Of a DNA stretch of 64,000 nucleotides, positions 41,259-51,429 are shown piece after piece (position 1 is the first letter of the stretch; each line of letters opens with the position of its first letter). A program made the translations under genes and the position numbers. The DNA is from Paractinoplanes lichenicola. GTDB taxonomy: Bacteria; Actinomycetota; Actinomycetes; Mycobacteriales; Micromonosporaceae. The notes under the pieces are model-generated. The model made no database searches, was not told where the DNA came from, and was given only the letters and a program-made list of their open reading frames with translations. The stretch covers positions 186,001 to 250,000 of the forward strand of contig NZ_JAENHO010000013.1 of the NCBI RefSeq assembly GCF_016785085.1. Reading direction: 5' to 3'.

Positions 41259-43208
41259 ATGCGAAGAAAACCGAGGTCCATTCGCTCCAAGATCGTTCTG
41301 GCGCTGCTGGTGCCGGTCGTCGCGCTGACCGGGTTGTGGGTGATCGACGTCAAGGCGCAGTTCGCCGACGCCACCGCGCTGCGCGACACCTACAGCACGC
41401 GCGACAACGTGAGCCTGCCGGCCGACCGGATGGTGGCCGCCCTGCAGTCCGAGCGCACCCGGTCGGTGGAGTTCCTGGCCCAGCCCGACGGCGACGCCGG
41501 CGCTCTGCGCGCGCAGCGGGCGGCGACGGATGCGGCGGTAGCGCAGTTCCGGCAGTTGTCGGGCCGCTACGAGGGAAGCGACATCTCGGCCGAGATCACG
41601 CGGGCCCGGTTCGCCGACATGGCGACCAGCCTCTCGACGTTGACGTGGGTGCGGGCCGACGTCGATGTCCGGGACGCCACGTCGATCTCGGTCCTCGGCG
41701 GCTACACCGGCATCATCCAGACCGCGTTCAGCGTGTCCAACGCGGCCGCCGCCTCCAGCGACCCGCTGGTGGAACGGGTCATGCGCACGACGATCGCCAT
41801 GCGCCGGGCCGGGGAGCTGCTCTATCAGGAGGACGCCCTGCTCAGCGGCGTCACCACGGCCGGGCGCTTCGGCGACGGCGAATACCCGCGGCTGATCGAG
41901 ATCATCGGCGCGTTGCGCTTCCAGGTCCCCATCGCCGGCACGGCCCTGCCGGGGCCCGATCAGGCGCTGTTCAAGGCCATGCTCAGCGGTGACGCCTTCA
42001 CGGCGCTGCGGGCGGCCGAGGATCAGATCATCGGCCGGGGCCGCGAAGGCGAGCCGGTGGGGATGAGCCGGGCGGTCTGGAAGGCGACGTCCAACCTGGC
42101 CGTGAGCCAGTTGTTCGCTTTCATGGCGGACGGCTACGACCACGCCATCGCGTTCGCCAAGGACGCTCGCGACCGGATCCTGATCCGGTTCGGCGTGTCG
42201 GGCCTGCTCGGCCTGATTGCCATCGTCGTGTCGTTGACCATGGCGGTCCGGATCGGCGGGTCGGTCGTGCGGCGGCTGGGCCAGCTGCGGGCGGCCGCCA
42301 CCGATCTCGCCCGCCAGCGGCTGCCGGACCTGGTCCGGCGATCACGAGCCGGCGAGCGCATCGACGTGGACAGTGCGGCGATGCGCCTGCGCCTGGGCGA
42401 CGACGAGATAGCGGAGGTGGGCGCCGCGCTGTCCGATGTGCACCGCAGCGCGGTGGAGGCGGCCGCCGCGGAGGCGGCCATGCGGTACGACCTGAACAAG
42501 GTCCTGGTCAACATCGCCCGCCGCAACCAGTCGCTGCTGGACCGCCAGATCGAGGCGCTCGGGCCGCCGGACGGCGACGACGCCCGCGCGTACCGGCTGG
42601 CCGTCCGGATGCGCCGGCACGCCGAGCATCTGGTCATCCTGGCCGGCTCGGCCCGGAGCCGCCGCGGGCTCGGGGCCGAGCCGCTGACCACCGTCCTCAC
42701 CCGCGTCGCGGGCGAGATGGAACACGCCGAACGCATCGCGATCGGGCCGACGGCGAACGCCGAGGTGCCCGGGAACGCCGTCGGCGACCTCGGGCACCTG
42801 ATCGGTGAGGTGCTGGCCAACGCCATCACCTTCTCGGCGCCGAGCACCGCCGTCAGCGTGTCGGCCCGTCCGGGCCCGGACGGGATAGTGGTGGAGATCG
42901 AGGACCACGGTCTCGGGATGTCCGCCGCCGTGCTCGAGCAGACCAACCGCAGGCTGGCGCAGCCGCGGGAGTTCGACCCGGCCGACAGCGCCCGCCTCGG
43001 CTTGTTCGTGGTCGCGACCCTGGCCGCGCAGCACAGCATCACGGTCACTCTCGGTCCCGTCGACGGCGGCGGCACCCGCGCGACGGTCACCCTCCCCGCG
43101 AATGTGGCGGCGCCGGCCGGCGAGACGGCGCCGGTGGCCGGCCCGCCACAACGCTCGGATCAGTCCCGGCTGGTCGGCATGGTGGTCCGGTCCGGCCGCG
43201 GCTCGTGA
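41259..43208 (+). CDS. Conservon (CvnA)-type membrane sensor with nitrate/nitrite-sensing domain
   Basis: 649 residues from ATG 41259 with GAGGT upstream. A first membrane helix (SKIVLALLVPVVALTGLWV), a large extracellular NIT-type helical domain (about 40-300, with VAALQSERTRSVEFLA), a second helix (about 310-332), HAMP-like segment, then an ATP-binding domain (EVLANAITFSAPSTAVSV, EDHGLGMS, GLFVVATLAAQH). There is no typical phospho-acceptor HxxxT box. In actinobacteria such genes usually precede a roadblock protein, DUF742 and a small GTPase; none follows here, so this is an orphan. Confidence 0.88.
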   Translation: MRRKPRSIRSKIVLALLVPVVALTGLWVIDVKAQFADATALRDTYSTRDNVSLPADRMVAALQSERTRSVEFLAQPDGDAGALRAQRAATDAAVAQFRQLSGRYEGSDISAEITRARFADMATSLSTLTWVRADVDVRDATSISVLGGYTGIIQTAFSVSNAAAASSDPLVERVMRTTIAMRRAGELLYQEDALLSGVTTAGRFGDGEYPRLIEIIGALRFQVPIAGTALPGPDQALFKAMLSGDAFTALRAAEDQIIGRGREGEPVGMSRAVWKATSNLAVSQLFAFMADGYDHAIAFAKDARDRILIRFGVSGLLGLIAIVVSLTMAVRIGGSVVRRLGQLRAAATDLARQRLPDLVRRSRAGERIDVDSAAMRLRLGDDEIAEVGAALSDVHRSAVEAAAAEAAMRYDLNKVLVNIARRNQSLLDRQIEALGPPDGDDARAYRLAVRMRRHAEHLVILAGSARSRRGLGAEPLTTVLTRVAGEMEHAERIAIGPTANAEVPGNAVGDLGHLIGEVLANAITFSAPSTAVSVSARPGPDGIVVEIEDHGLGMSAAVLEQTNRRLAQPREFDPADSARLGLFVVATLAAQHSITVTLGPVDGGGTRATVTLPANVAAPAGETAPVAGPPQRSDQSRLVGMVVRSGRGS

Positions 43209-43260
43209 CCGTACGATCACGAGCCGGGCCGGGTCAGGCCCTGCTCAGCAGCCGAGCAGG
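43201..43260. terminator. Two tandem hairpins between convergent genes
   Basis: GCTCGTGA (43201-43208) pairs with TCACGAGC (43217-43224). CCTGCTC (43240-43246) pairs with GAGCAGG (43254-43260). They fill the gap between the sensor and GH11 genes and likely end both transcripts. Confidence 0.65.
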
Positions 43261-43268
43261 CCCGGGGG

Positions 43269-44297
43269 TCACCCGGCCTGGCAGGAGACCGACGGCCACG
43301 TGGTGCTGCCGTTGGTCTTGGCGATCGTCACGCCGAAGTTGTTGCCGGAGCCGTTCGGCTTGGCGACCATCTGGTACTGCGACGGCCAGGAGGCGCTGGT
43401 GTTCCAGGTCGACATCACCGTCTGCGGCGCCACCAGGTTCATCGTGACGGTCCAGTTGCTCGACCCGCTCACGCTGACGTTCAGGTTGTAGCGGTCCGAC
43501 CAGTTGTCACCCGCGGACAGCGACGCGGTGCAGCCGCCGCCACCGTTGCCCGGCGGAGTCGTCGGACTGGTGGTCGGGTTGTTCGAGCCACTGCCCTCAC
43601 TGACCGTGATGTTCGACTGCACCGTGCTCTGGTAACCCTCGGTCGCCATGATCTGGTAGTCGTGGTTGCCCAGCTGCAGGCCGGCTCTGGTCCAAGCGTC
43701 GAAGTGGTTGCCGACGGTGATGGTGCCGCCGGTGCGCTTCTGCTGCCGGATGCTCCAGTACTGGTAGAACGTCGAGTTGTTGCCCTCGATCGACGGCTTG
43801 TTGACCCGCTGGGTGCGGTAGAGGTCGTAGGTGCTGCCGTCGGTGGTCACCGATCCGAACCGCTGTGCCTGGCTGGCCGGGTTGTAGTTGCCGTAGTTCT
43901 CGACCACGTAGTACTCGACCAGCGGGTTCCTGGTCCAGCCGTAGAGGGCCAGATAGCCGTTGCCCTGGGTGCTCCAGGAGCCGGAGTAGTTCACCACGCG
44001 GCGGGCGCCGGGGTTCCAGCCCTTGCCGCCCACCCAGTTGTTGGTGCCGCCCTGGATGTTGACGGAGTAGTTGCCGCCCTGACCCAGGGTCATGGAGACG
44101 TTGCCGCTGTCCTTCCAGTACGAGAAGAAGTAGCCGTTGTGGTAGCCGGTCTCATTGCCGGAGAGCGTCCGGTTGGCTTCGGCGTGAGCCTCGGTCACCG
44201 CCACGGCACCGACCACCGCGACGGTGACCGCGCACGCAGCGCCGAACAATGCTCTGATGCCACGCCGGCGGCGGCTGGGACGGGTTTGCTGATCCAT
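43269..44297 (-). CDS. Secreted GH11 endo-1,4-beta-xylanase with C-terminal CBM2
   Basis: 342 residues. ATG 44295-44297 has GCAGAGGAGTC 8 nt upstream. Twin-Arg-rich signal peptide (MDQQTRPSRRRRGIRALFG) cleaved after AHA. The GH11 jelly roll (about 45-235) has GYHNGYFFSYWKD, the nucleophile Glu in PLVEYYVVE and the acid/base Glu in IMATEGYQS. A Thr/Pro/Gly linker leads to CBM2 (about 255-342), CTASLSAGDNW...GVTIAKTNGSTTWPSVSC, with Cys at each end and exposed Trp residues for binding cellulose or xylan. It complements the GH10 enzyme by a different cleavage pattern. Confidence 0.95.
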   Translation of the reverse strand: MDQQTRPSRRRRGIRALFGAACAVTVAVVGAVAVTEAHAEANRTLSGNETGYHNGYFFSYWKDSGNVSMTLGQGGNYSVNIQGGTNNWVGGKGWNPGARRVVNYSGSWSTQGNGYLALYGWTRNPLVEYYVVENYGNYNPASQAQRFGSVTTDGSTYDLYRTQRVNKPSIEGNNSTFYQYWSIRQQKRTGGTITVGNHFDAWTRAGLQLGNHDYQIMATEGYQSTVQSNITVSEGSGSNNPTTSPTTPPGNGGGGCTASLSAGDNWSDRYNLNVSVSGSSNWTVTMNLVAPQTVMSTWNTSASWPSQYQMVAKPNGSGNNFGVTIAKTNGSTTWPSVSCQAG

Positions 44298-44501
44298 GTG
44301 CAGACTCCTCTGCGCAGGCCGAGCTGCGGCGCGCCACGCCCGCTGGAGCTTCTCGTGGCCGGTGGCGGCCACAGATCGCGGCGGAAGGCGCGCGGCGGCG
44401 GGGGATTCAGCCGGCCGCGGGGAATCGACGGCCGACGATACGGAGGGATCCGCGCGATCCATCCACCGCCGACAATGAACCAGCCTTGCCTTCATGTCAA
44501 C

Positions 44502-44608
44502 AACTTACGAAGCTTCTCGTAAGTTTCGGCGTCAAAACGGCCAAGAGGGACTACTGAACTTCCGTAATAGGACCTTGCTCGGTTCGGTCGGCTAATTGGA
44601 AGTTTCGG
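44502..44608. promoter_or_regulatory. Operator cluster upstream of GH11
   Basis: A perfect 9-bp inverted repeat with arms AACTTACGA (44502-44510) and TCGTAAGTT (44517-44525), loop AGCTTC, runs into AAGTTTCGG (44521-44529). GAACTTCCG is at 44556-44564 and GGAAGTTTCGG at 44598-44608. The last matches the box upstream of GH10. The sites are 205-310 nt from the start codon. The remaining part of the 44298-44687 gap shows no gene. Confidence 0.55.
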
Positions 44609-44687
44609 TAGTTGCGACAGACCGCGCAACCATCAGACCGTGCGCGTTCACCGCGTGGCGAACAACCCCCGGGTACGGGCGCCACCC

Positions 44688-46967
44688 TCACGACCTCACG
44701 GGCACCGCGGTGTCAGCCTGGCTGGTCATGAAATAGGCGAGCGCGTCGGCGGTGGTCAGCGGTTTGGCGTAGTGGTAGCCCTGGCCGGTGCGGCAGCCCA
44801 GCCGTCGAAGTTCGGCCGCCTGGGCCGGGGTCTCGATGCCTTCGGCGACGGTGCCCAGGTCGAGCACCTGGGCCAGCCGGATGATGGCCTCGGTGACGGC
44901 GCCGCCATGACCGGTGCCGATCAGGTCGGCGACGAAGCTGCGGTCGATCTTGAGGATGTCGATCGGCAGGCGGGTGAGGTATTGCAGCGAGGAGTATCCG
45001 GTGCCGAAGTCGTCGATCGCGACCCGGACGCCGTGGGCCCGCAGGGCTTGCAGGGTCGGGATGGCTACCTGATCGTCGACGATCGCGGACTCGGTGACCT
45101 CCAGCACCAGTCGCTGCGGGGCGAGCCCGGCCCGGTCGAGGGTGGCGAGGACATCGGCGACCAGATCGGGGTCCTGGAGCTGGCGGGGTGACACGTTGAC
45201 GCTGACGTAGAAGTCGCCGCCACTGGCCCGGCGCCAGGACAAGGCCTGGTGGCAGGCCTGTTCCAGGACGTACAGGCCGATCTCGGCGATGACGCCGGTC
45301 CGCTCGGCGACCGGGATGAAGTCGAGCGGCGAGACCATGCCGCGGACCGGGTGCCGCCAGCGCACGAGGGCCTCGGCGCCGATGGGCCGGCCGGTGGCCA
45401 GGTCGACCATGGGCTGGTAGCGGACCTCCAGTTGCCCGCCGGCCACGGCGTTGTCCAGGTCACGGCCCAGCAGGTCGTCGTCGCGGCGCCGATCGAGCAT
45501 GCCCGGCTCGTACAGCGCGAAACTCTGGGGTGCGCCCCGCTTCGCCTGATACATCGCCAGGTCGGCGCGGCGGCGCAGGTCGTCGAGCGAGTCCCCGGGC
45601 GCGGCCACGGCGATGCCGATACTGGCCCGCAGGACGAGGCTGTGCTCGCCCACCTTCAGCGGCCGGGCCACGGCGGCGGACAGGATCCGGCGGGCCAGCG
45701 CCACCGCGTCGTCCGGGCCGGTCACCTCGCGTTGCACGACGAAGAACTCGTCGCCGCCCAAACGAGCGACGATGTCACCGGTGCGGACATTGCCGCGCAG
45801 CACGGCGGCGAACTCCATGAGCAGCAGATCGCCGGCGGCGTGGCCGTGGGCGTCGTTGACCGCCTTGAAGCCGTCGAGGTCGATGACGAGCCCGGCCAGG
45901 GTCTCGCCACGGCGGTTCAACCGGCGGGCCCGGCGGTCCAGACCCTCGCGGCTGGTCAGTCCGGTCAGCGCGTCGACGATCTGCTGGTCGTTGCTCTCCC
46001 GCAGCGAGAGGATCTGCCGGACGATCACCGCGCCGGTCATCAGGATCAGCCCCAGGACGAAACCGCCGAAGACCAAAGCCCCTTCGTCCCGCAGGAGCAC
46101 CGCGACCATCAGCCCGATGCCGGCGACGACGGCCGCGTACGGGATGTAGGTGAACCAGGCCGCGGTCAGCGGACGCTGCACCGGCCCGTCGGCTCGGCCG
46201 GTCACACTGGCCCACATCGCGGCCAGCGTCATGCACAACGAGGCCGCTACCACCGCGACCGTGGCGGGCCCCGGGCCGATCGCGTGGCTGCCGTCGCCAC
46301 CGATGGCGTTGAGCGTGACGTCCGACAACAGGTACAACCCCAGTCCCACCATCAGCAGGCTGGTCGGGCGGTCGCTGAGGTTCAGCCCGCCGCGGAGCAC
46401 CACCGCCGCGATCCCGATCAGCAGGACCAGGTCGCCGATGGGGAAGCCGATGGTGACCGGCCAGCGCTGCACCCAATCGGGGTCGGTAGTGACGTGCGGC
46501 TCGATGACGAAGTTCCAGATGTAGATCAGGCCGCAGCCCAGCACCGCCACGGCCTCACAGACCAGCGCGGCCCGCTGCCGGCGTCGCAACCGCTGGGCCG
46601 GGAACGCGAACGCCCCGACGCCCATCAGCACGTACATGACGAAGGCGGTGAAGGCGCCGGTCAGCCACAAACCCCGGACGTCCTGCTGGGCGCCCACCCC
46701 GAGGGCGGTGTTGGCCTCGATGGAGGTCAGCCGGGCCATCGAGATCAGCAGCCAGCCCGCGCGATGCCGCCCGGTCGCGGCCGCTCGCAAGCCGAACAGC
46801 GCCCCGAGCAGGTCCAGGATCATCAGACAGACGACCACCAGCACCAGCCGCCACTCGGGCATCGCGAACGAGGCCACCTGCGCGACGAGCACGACCGCCA
46901 CCAGCACCGCAGCGGCCACACCGGTGACCAGTCGCCGACGGGCCGCACCGGCGAGGAGAGCTACCAC
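44688..46967 (-). CDS. Membrane GGDEF-EAL protein (c-di-GMP turnover)
   Basis: 759 residues from a GTG start that overlaps the end of the upstream oxidoreductase fragment by 7 bp. The N-terminal ~320 residues are about nine or ten hydrophobic helices. The GGDEF domain (about 335-490) keeps GGDEF intact, with the product-inhibition site RTGD five residues before it. The EAL domain (about 505-750) keeps EALVRW, VNVSPRQL, LEVTES, DDFGTGYSSL, KIDRSFV and AEGIET. Both activities could be functional. Likely makes or degrades cyclic di-GMP, which in actinomycetes controls development. Confidence 0.94.
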   Translation of the reverse strand: MVALLAGAARRRLVTGVAAAVLVAVVLVAQVASFAMPEWRLVLVVVCLMILDLLGALFGLRAAATGRHRAGWLLISMARLTSIEANTALGVGAQQDVRGLWLTGAFTAFVMYVLMGVGAFAFPAQRLRRRQRAALVCEAVAVLGCGLIYIWNFVIEPHVTTDPDWVQRWPVTIGFPIGDLVLLIGIAAVVLRGGLNLSDRPTSLLMVGLGLYLLSDVTLNAIGGDGSHAIGPGPATVAVVAASLCMTLAAMWASVTGRADGPVQRPLTAAWFTYIPYAAVVAGIGLMVAVLLRDEGALVFGGFVLGLILMTGAVIVRQILSLRESNDQQIVDALTGLTSREGLDRRARRLNRRGETLAGLVIDLDGFKAVNDAHGHAAGDLLLMEFAAVLRGNVRTGDIVARLGGDEFFVVQREVTGPDDAVALARRILSAAVARPLKVGEHSLVLRASIGIAVAAPGDSLDDLRRRADLAMYQAKRGAPQSFALYEPGMLDRRRDDDLLGRDLDNAVAGGQLEVRYQPMVDLATGRPIGAEALVRWRHPVRGMVSPLDFIPVAERTGVIAEIGLYVLEQACHQALSWRRASGGDFYVSVNVSPRQLQDPDLVADVLATLDRAGLAPQRLVLEVTESAIVDDQVAIPTLQALRAHGVRVAIDDFGTGYSSLQYLTRLPIDILKIDRSFVADLIGTGHGGAVTEAIIRLAQVLDLGTVAEGIETPAQAAELRRLGCRTGQGYHYAKPLTTADALAYFMTSQADTAVPVRS

Positions 46968-47598
46968 ATCGTTCCCATCGGCGACCGGACCGGACGCCTG
47001 AGTTGCTGCCCTGCCGACCGAGGCGGCCGGAGGTCAGGCGCTCGGATTCGGGCGACCCGCTTGCCGAAGCCGTGGCGGGTGGCGACATCGGTGTAGGCCC
47101 GGGCGATGTCCTCGAGCGGATACTCCGCCTCGATCGGCACGACCCGCCGGCCGGCCGCGATCAGCGTCTGCAGCTCGCTCCAGACGCCGGGTGACAGGGC
47201 GTCGCCGTTGCCGCGAGCCTGTACGCCGTACCACTGGACGGCCGCGTAATCGGTGATGGTGTTGATCCGCTCCGGGGCGACACCGAGGGCGAGGGCGAGT
47301 TCGACGTAGCCGCCGCCGAAGGTGTCGATGACCGCGTCCAGGCCGTCCCGGGTCATCGCCCGCAGCCGCGCTTCGAGGCCCGGCCCGTACGGCACCGGCT
47401 CGATCCCGAGGGCCTCGAGGCGCGGCATGTTCCGGGTCGAGGAGGCGCCGATGACCCGGGCGCCGGCCAGCCGGGCCAGCTGGCCGGCGAGGACCCCGAC
47501 GCCGCCCGCCGCGGCCGAGACGAACACGGTCTCCCCCGGGGCCGGGCTCACTGCGGCGACCGTCGCCCAGGCGGTGGCGCCGACGGGCCGTCCTGGCT
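46961..47598 (-). pseudogene. Zinc-binding/quinone oxidoreductase-type dehydrogenase, 5' truncated
   Basis: Only the nucleotide-binding half is present: ATAWATVAAVSPAPGETVFVSAAAGGVGVLAGQLARL, then a normal C-terminal half to GFGKRVARI. The N-terminal GroES-like catalytic domain is missing. The frame before 47598 is unlike the family and reads into the opposite MarR gene. Both facing genes have lost their 5' ends and the promoter between them. Confidence 0.75.
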
Positions 47599-47599
47599 G

Positions 47600-48084
47600 A
47601 CCGCCGACGAGATGCGGGCCTGGCGCGCGCTGCACGCCGTTGTCGTGGTGCTGCCGGCCGCGCTGGACGTCCAGTTGCAACGCGACGCCCAGATCAGCCA
47701 CCTGGAGTACTACGTTCTGGCCGGGCTCTCCGAACGCCCCGACCGCACGTTGCGCCTCAGCGAGCTGGCGATCCTCACGGCGCCGAGCTGTCCCGCATCT
47801 CCCACCTGGTGGCCCGGCTCGAGAAGCGCGGCCTGGTGCTGCGCCGCCCCGACCCCGACGATGCCCGCTACACGAACGCGGTGCTCACCGAGCAGGGCTG
47901 GGAGAAGGTCACGACGGCCGCTCCGGGGCACGTGGGCACCGTACGCAAGCTGCTCTTCGACGGCCTGGACGCCACCGGCCTGCGGGAGCTGACGAACACG
48001 GCGGACCGGATCGTCGCCGCGCTCAGCCGGTCCGACCTGCCCCTCGCGCCGACGATCCGGAAGGCCCTGCACCCTCCGGAGTGA
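47600..48084 (+). pseudogene. MarR-family regulator, start missing and one-base frameshift
   Basis: WLTADEMRAWRALHAVVVVLPAALDVQLQRDAQISHLEYYVLAGLSERPDRTLRLSELAILT in one frame, then ELSRISHLVARLEKRGLVLRRPDPDDARYTNAVLTEQGWEKV in the next, together a complete winged-helix MarR. One base is missing near 47780 (CACGGCGCC would read correctly with an additional G). The first ~10-15 residues and start codon are also gone, unless ATG 47612 is used. It is divergent from the oxidoreductase it probably controlled. Confidence 0.8.
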
Positions 48085-48095
48085 TGCTCGGCGCG

Positions 48096-50826
48096 TCAGC
48101 GCGGTGGCAGGGCGTCCCGGAGACCGGCCCGGCCACGCACACCGAGCTTGGGGAAGATCTGGTAGAGGTGTGAGCCGACCGTGCGGTGCGACAGGAACAG
48201 CCGCTGGCCGATCTCCCTGTTGGTCAGGCCGGCCGCGGCCAGTTCGGCGATCTCACGTTCCCGGCGGGTCAGCACCGGCGGCTCGGTGCTCGCCCGGCGG
48301 GGCCGCGTCAGCCCGGTGGCCCGCAACTCGTTCTCCGCACGGTCCAGCCACGGGGTCGCAGCCAGCCGGCGAAAGGCGTCCGCGGCCGCCAGCAACTCGG
48401 TCCGCGCGTCGGCGGTCGCGCTCAAGCGGCGCAGCCGTTCCCCGAAAGCCAGGCGTACGCGGGCATGGTCGAACGGCCATCGGCCGGCGTGCGCGACGGA
48501 CAGGGCTCGTTCGTACGCCGTCCGCGCCTCGTCGTCCGGGGCGACCAGCGCCGTGGCGCCGGCGGCGATCAGGGCCAGCCGGGGCGAGAGCCGGGTCACG
48601 CCGGCCGCCCGCAACGCCTCGGCGTGCGCGACGGCCTCGGCCCGCCGGCCGGTTCGGAGCGCCGACTCGACCAGGTCGAAGGCCACCCACAAGGCCTGCG
48701 GCAGATGACCGGGCAGCGAGCCGGCCGGTGAGATCGATGCCGCCTCACGATAGGCCGCCGCGAAATCACCCTGACCGACGTGGTGCAGCGCCAGCGCGTG
48801 GCGGGCGAACATCTCCACACCGGCGGCTCGCCGGGCCGTCGACCAGCGAATGAGATCCTCGCTGACGGCGGAGCCCTCGCCGCGGGCGGCGGCCAGCAGG
48901 CCCAGCTGGCTTCGGAAGATCCAGATGGGGAACGAGAAGCCGTACTCGGTGCAGAGCCGGGCGCCCTCGTCGGCGATCTCGGCGACGGTGTCCCACTGCC
49001 CCGCATGGAACAGGTCGCGGCCGAGCATGCCGAGTGCGGTGATGTGGCGACGGCCGGGAGCCTCACCGGCTCGGCCCTGGCGGACCACTCGCCACAGGTC
49101 GTCGTGGGCCGGGCCGATCTGGTCGAGGTATTGCACCGCCGATCCGAGCCGGACGACGCGGCCGGGATCAGGCTCCCGGTGCAGACCGGCCAGCCGAGCC
49201 GTGAGCTCCTCGACCAGTGCCGGCGCGGGATCGACGGTTTCCGAATAGACCTGGGTGAGCAGGACCAGATCGGGGTCGACCGGTTGCTCCAGCCGGTCGT
49301 ACAGGGCGAAGTAGCGCTGCCAAGCCTGCTCGGTGGCGGCGTACCGGGACAGCAGGAGCAGCGAGTGCATCGATTCGGTGAGTTCGTCGTCGCGTCCGCC
49401 GGCAGCGTGATCACCGGACTCGATGGCCGCCGCCAGCAGGGCGTGCGCCGTCGGCACGTCACCGTCTCCGTTGATCAGCAGGGCCGCGGCGGCGGTCACG
49501 GCCAGCAACGGCGAGCGGTCGCCACCTCGAGCCTCCGCGAGGAGCCGGCCGGCCTGGCCGGCCTCGCCCACCGACTCCGCCCCGAGATAGGCGGCCAGGG
49601 CCAGCCGCCGTGACCGGCTCGAAGGGGCCGGGCTCAGATCGGCCGACCGGTGCAGCCGGACGATCGCGCCGACCGCGTCGCCCCGCGCGTTCGCCCGCTG
49701 GGCCGACTGTTCCAGCAGGGCCGCCACCGACTCGTCCGGCGCGGTTGCCGCCTCGCCCAGGTGCCAGGCCCGATATTCCGGGTCGTCGGACAGCACCTCG
49801 GCCAGAGCCTGGTGGGCCCGGCGACGATCGGCTGTCGTCGACGCGGCGACCACGGCCGATCGGATGAGCGGGTGGCGGAAGGTGAAGCGGCGGGAACCGG
49901 CCGAGACCTCGATGAGCCGGTTGCGCTCGGCCGGGTGCCAGCAGGTCCAGACAGCCGGTGCCGCCGGCACGCATCGCGGCTCGTCCGCCGTGGCGATCCA
50001 GGGCGCCCATGAGCAGCATCGCCCGGCAATCGTCGGGGAGCTCGGCGACCCGGCCGGCGAAGATGCTCTCGAGCCGATCGGTCAACGGCAGAACCACCGG
50101 CAGATGCTCCAGCGCCCGCCGCTGGCCACGGCTCAGGGCCGCCGGCAGCTCCAGCAATGCCAGCGGATTGCCCGCCGCCTCGGCCACCACCCGCCGGCGC
50201 ACCGGCAGCGCCAGCTCCGGAAACCGCCGGGCCAGCAACTCCAGGGCCGAGTCGTCGTCGACCGGGCCCAGCGGGTGGAGCGGCACGCCCGCCGTCTCGA
50301 ACAGGCCCGCCGCGCCGGAACGGGCTGCTCCCAGCAGACCCACCTTGCTGCCGGCCAGCCGACGGCCGACGAAGCCGAGCACCGCCGTGCTGGCTCGATC
50401 CATCCATGGCAGGTCGTCCACCACCAGCACCAGCGGCCGCGGGGCCACGACCGCTCGGACCAGCATCAGCACCGCGTTGCCGACCAGCAACGGCGGCGGC
50501 GCGGCGCCCGGGCTGAAGCCCAGGGCCGTCCGCAGTGCCTCCCGGTGCGCTGGTTCCAGCCCGTCGAAGCTGTCCTGCAGGCCGAACACCAGCTGGTGCA
50601 GCCCCGCGTACGGCACGTCCGACTCGAACTGGGCCCCGGCCGCCCACAGCACCCGGGCTCCGTCGCCCTCGGCGCGGGCCGCCACGGCGGACAGCAGCGC
50701 GGTCTTGCCGGCCCCCGGGTCGCCCAGCACCAGCGCGGCGCCGCCGCCACCCAGGAGTGCGCTCAGCCGCCGCAGGTCCTCGTCACGACCGACGAGAACC
50801 TCGGCCTTCCCTGCTTGCGGGCTCAT
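48096..50826 (-). pseudogene. LAL (large ATP-binding LuxR) regulator with a one-base frameshift
   Basis: The 5' frame begins at 50826 (MSPQAGKAEVLVGRDEDLRRL) and has Walker A GDPGAGKT and Walker B LVVDDLPWMD. It reads properly to GGTGCLDLLAP near 49945; there an extra C in ACCCGG shifts the frame. The 3' frame continues ERNRLIEVSAGSRRFTFRHPLIRSAVV to the LuxR helix-turn-helix LTRREREIAELAAAGLTNREIGQRLF and ends at 48096. Joined, the protein is about 909 residues, normal for LAL regulators, which often switch on polyketide clusters. Either a pseudogene or a sequencing error in a C-run; the rest looks fully conserved. Confidence 0.87.
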
Positions 50827-50949
50827 CCCGGCCGAGCCTACCTACCTGAGCCCCGGGCGGCCCCAGTCGCCGAACCAGTCGTTTGACTGACAACTCGAGC
50901 CGCCCTCCTCGCTTGACTGGAGCGGTCCCCATCTTTCGAGGAGCACGTA

Positions 50950-51420
50950 ATGCCGCTGCCTGCCGATCCACCGCAGGACACCAGTTCCCCGTTCGCGTCG
51001 ATGCGCGGGCATCACACCGGGATCCGCTACCCCGACTTCGAGAAGGCGCGCGCCTTCTGGGTCGACACGATGGGCTGGCGAGTCCTGCAGACCTGGCCGT
51101 ACGGGGAGCTGACCCTGGCCTACGTCATGCCGCCGGCCCAGGACGACTTCCACCTGGAGATCCTGGCCGGGCCCGGCGCGACCGGTCAGCCGGAGTTCGC
51201 GGACGTCGACGCGAGCCTGACGGTCACCGGATACAACCACGTCTGCCTCTCGGTGGACAGCGTCGACGACACCTTGGCCGAGCTTCGCCGGCGCGGGGTG
51301 GACATCGTCAACGCACCGTTCGAGATCGACGACATCAGCGCCCGGCTCGCGTTCTTCCGCGACCCGTGGGGCAACATGTTCGAGCTCTCCGAACACATCG
51401 ACGGCTCCCCCACGCACTGA
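50950..51420 (+). CDS. VOC (glyoxalase/bleomycin-resistance fold) protein
   Basis: 156 residues from ATG 50950, with CGAGGAGCACGTA upstream. MRGHHTGIRYPDFEKARAFWVDTMGW starts the first beta-alpha-beta unit; YNHVCLSVDSVDDTLAELRRRGV starts the second; FFRDPWGNMFELSEH ends it. His and Glu positions are compatible with metal binding. Function not predictable within this broad family. It ends 9 bp before a palindromic insertion element. Confidence 0.87.
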   Translation: MPLPADPPQDTSSPFASMRGHHTGIRYPDFEKARAFWVDTMGWRVLQTWPYGELTLAYVMPPAQDDFHLEILAGPGATGQPEFADVDASLTVTGYNHVCLSVDSVDDTLAELRRRGVDIVNAPFEIDDISARLAFFRDPWGNMFELSEHIDGSPTH

Positions 51421-51429
51421 GATCTGCTG

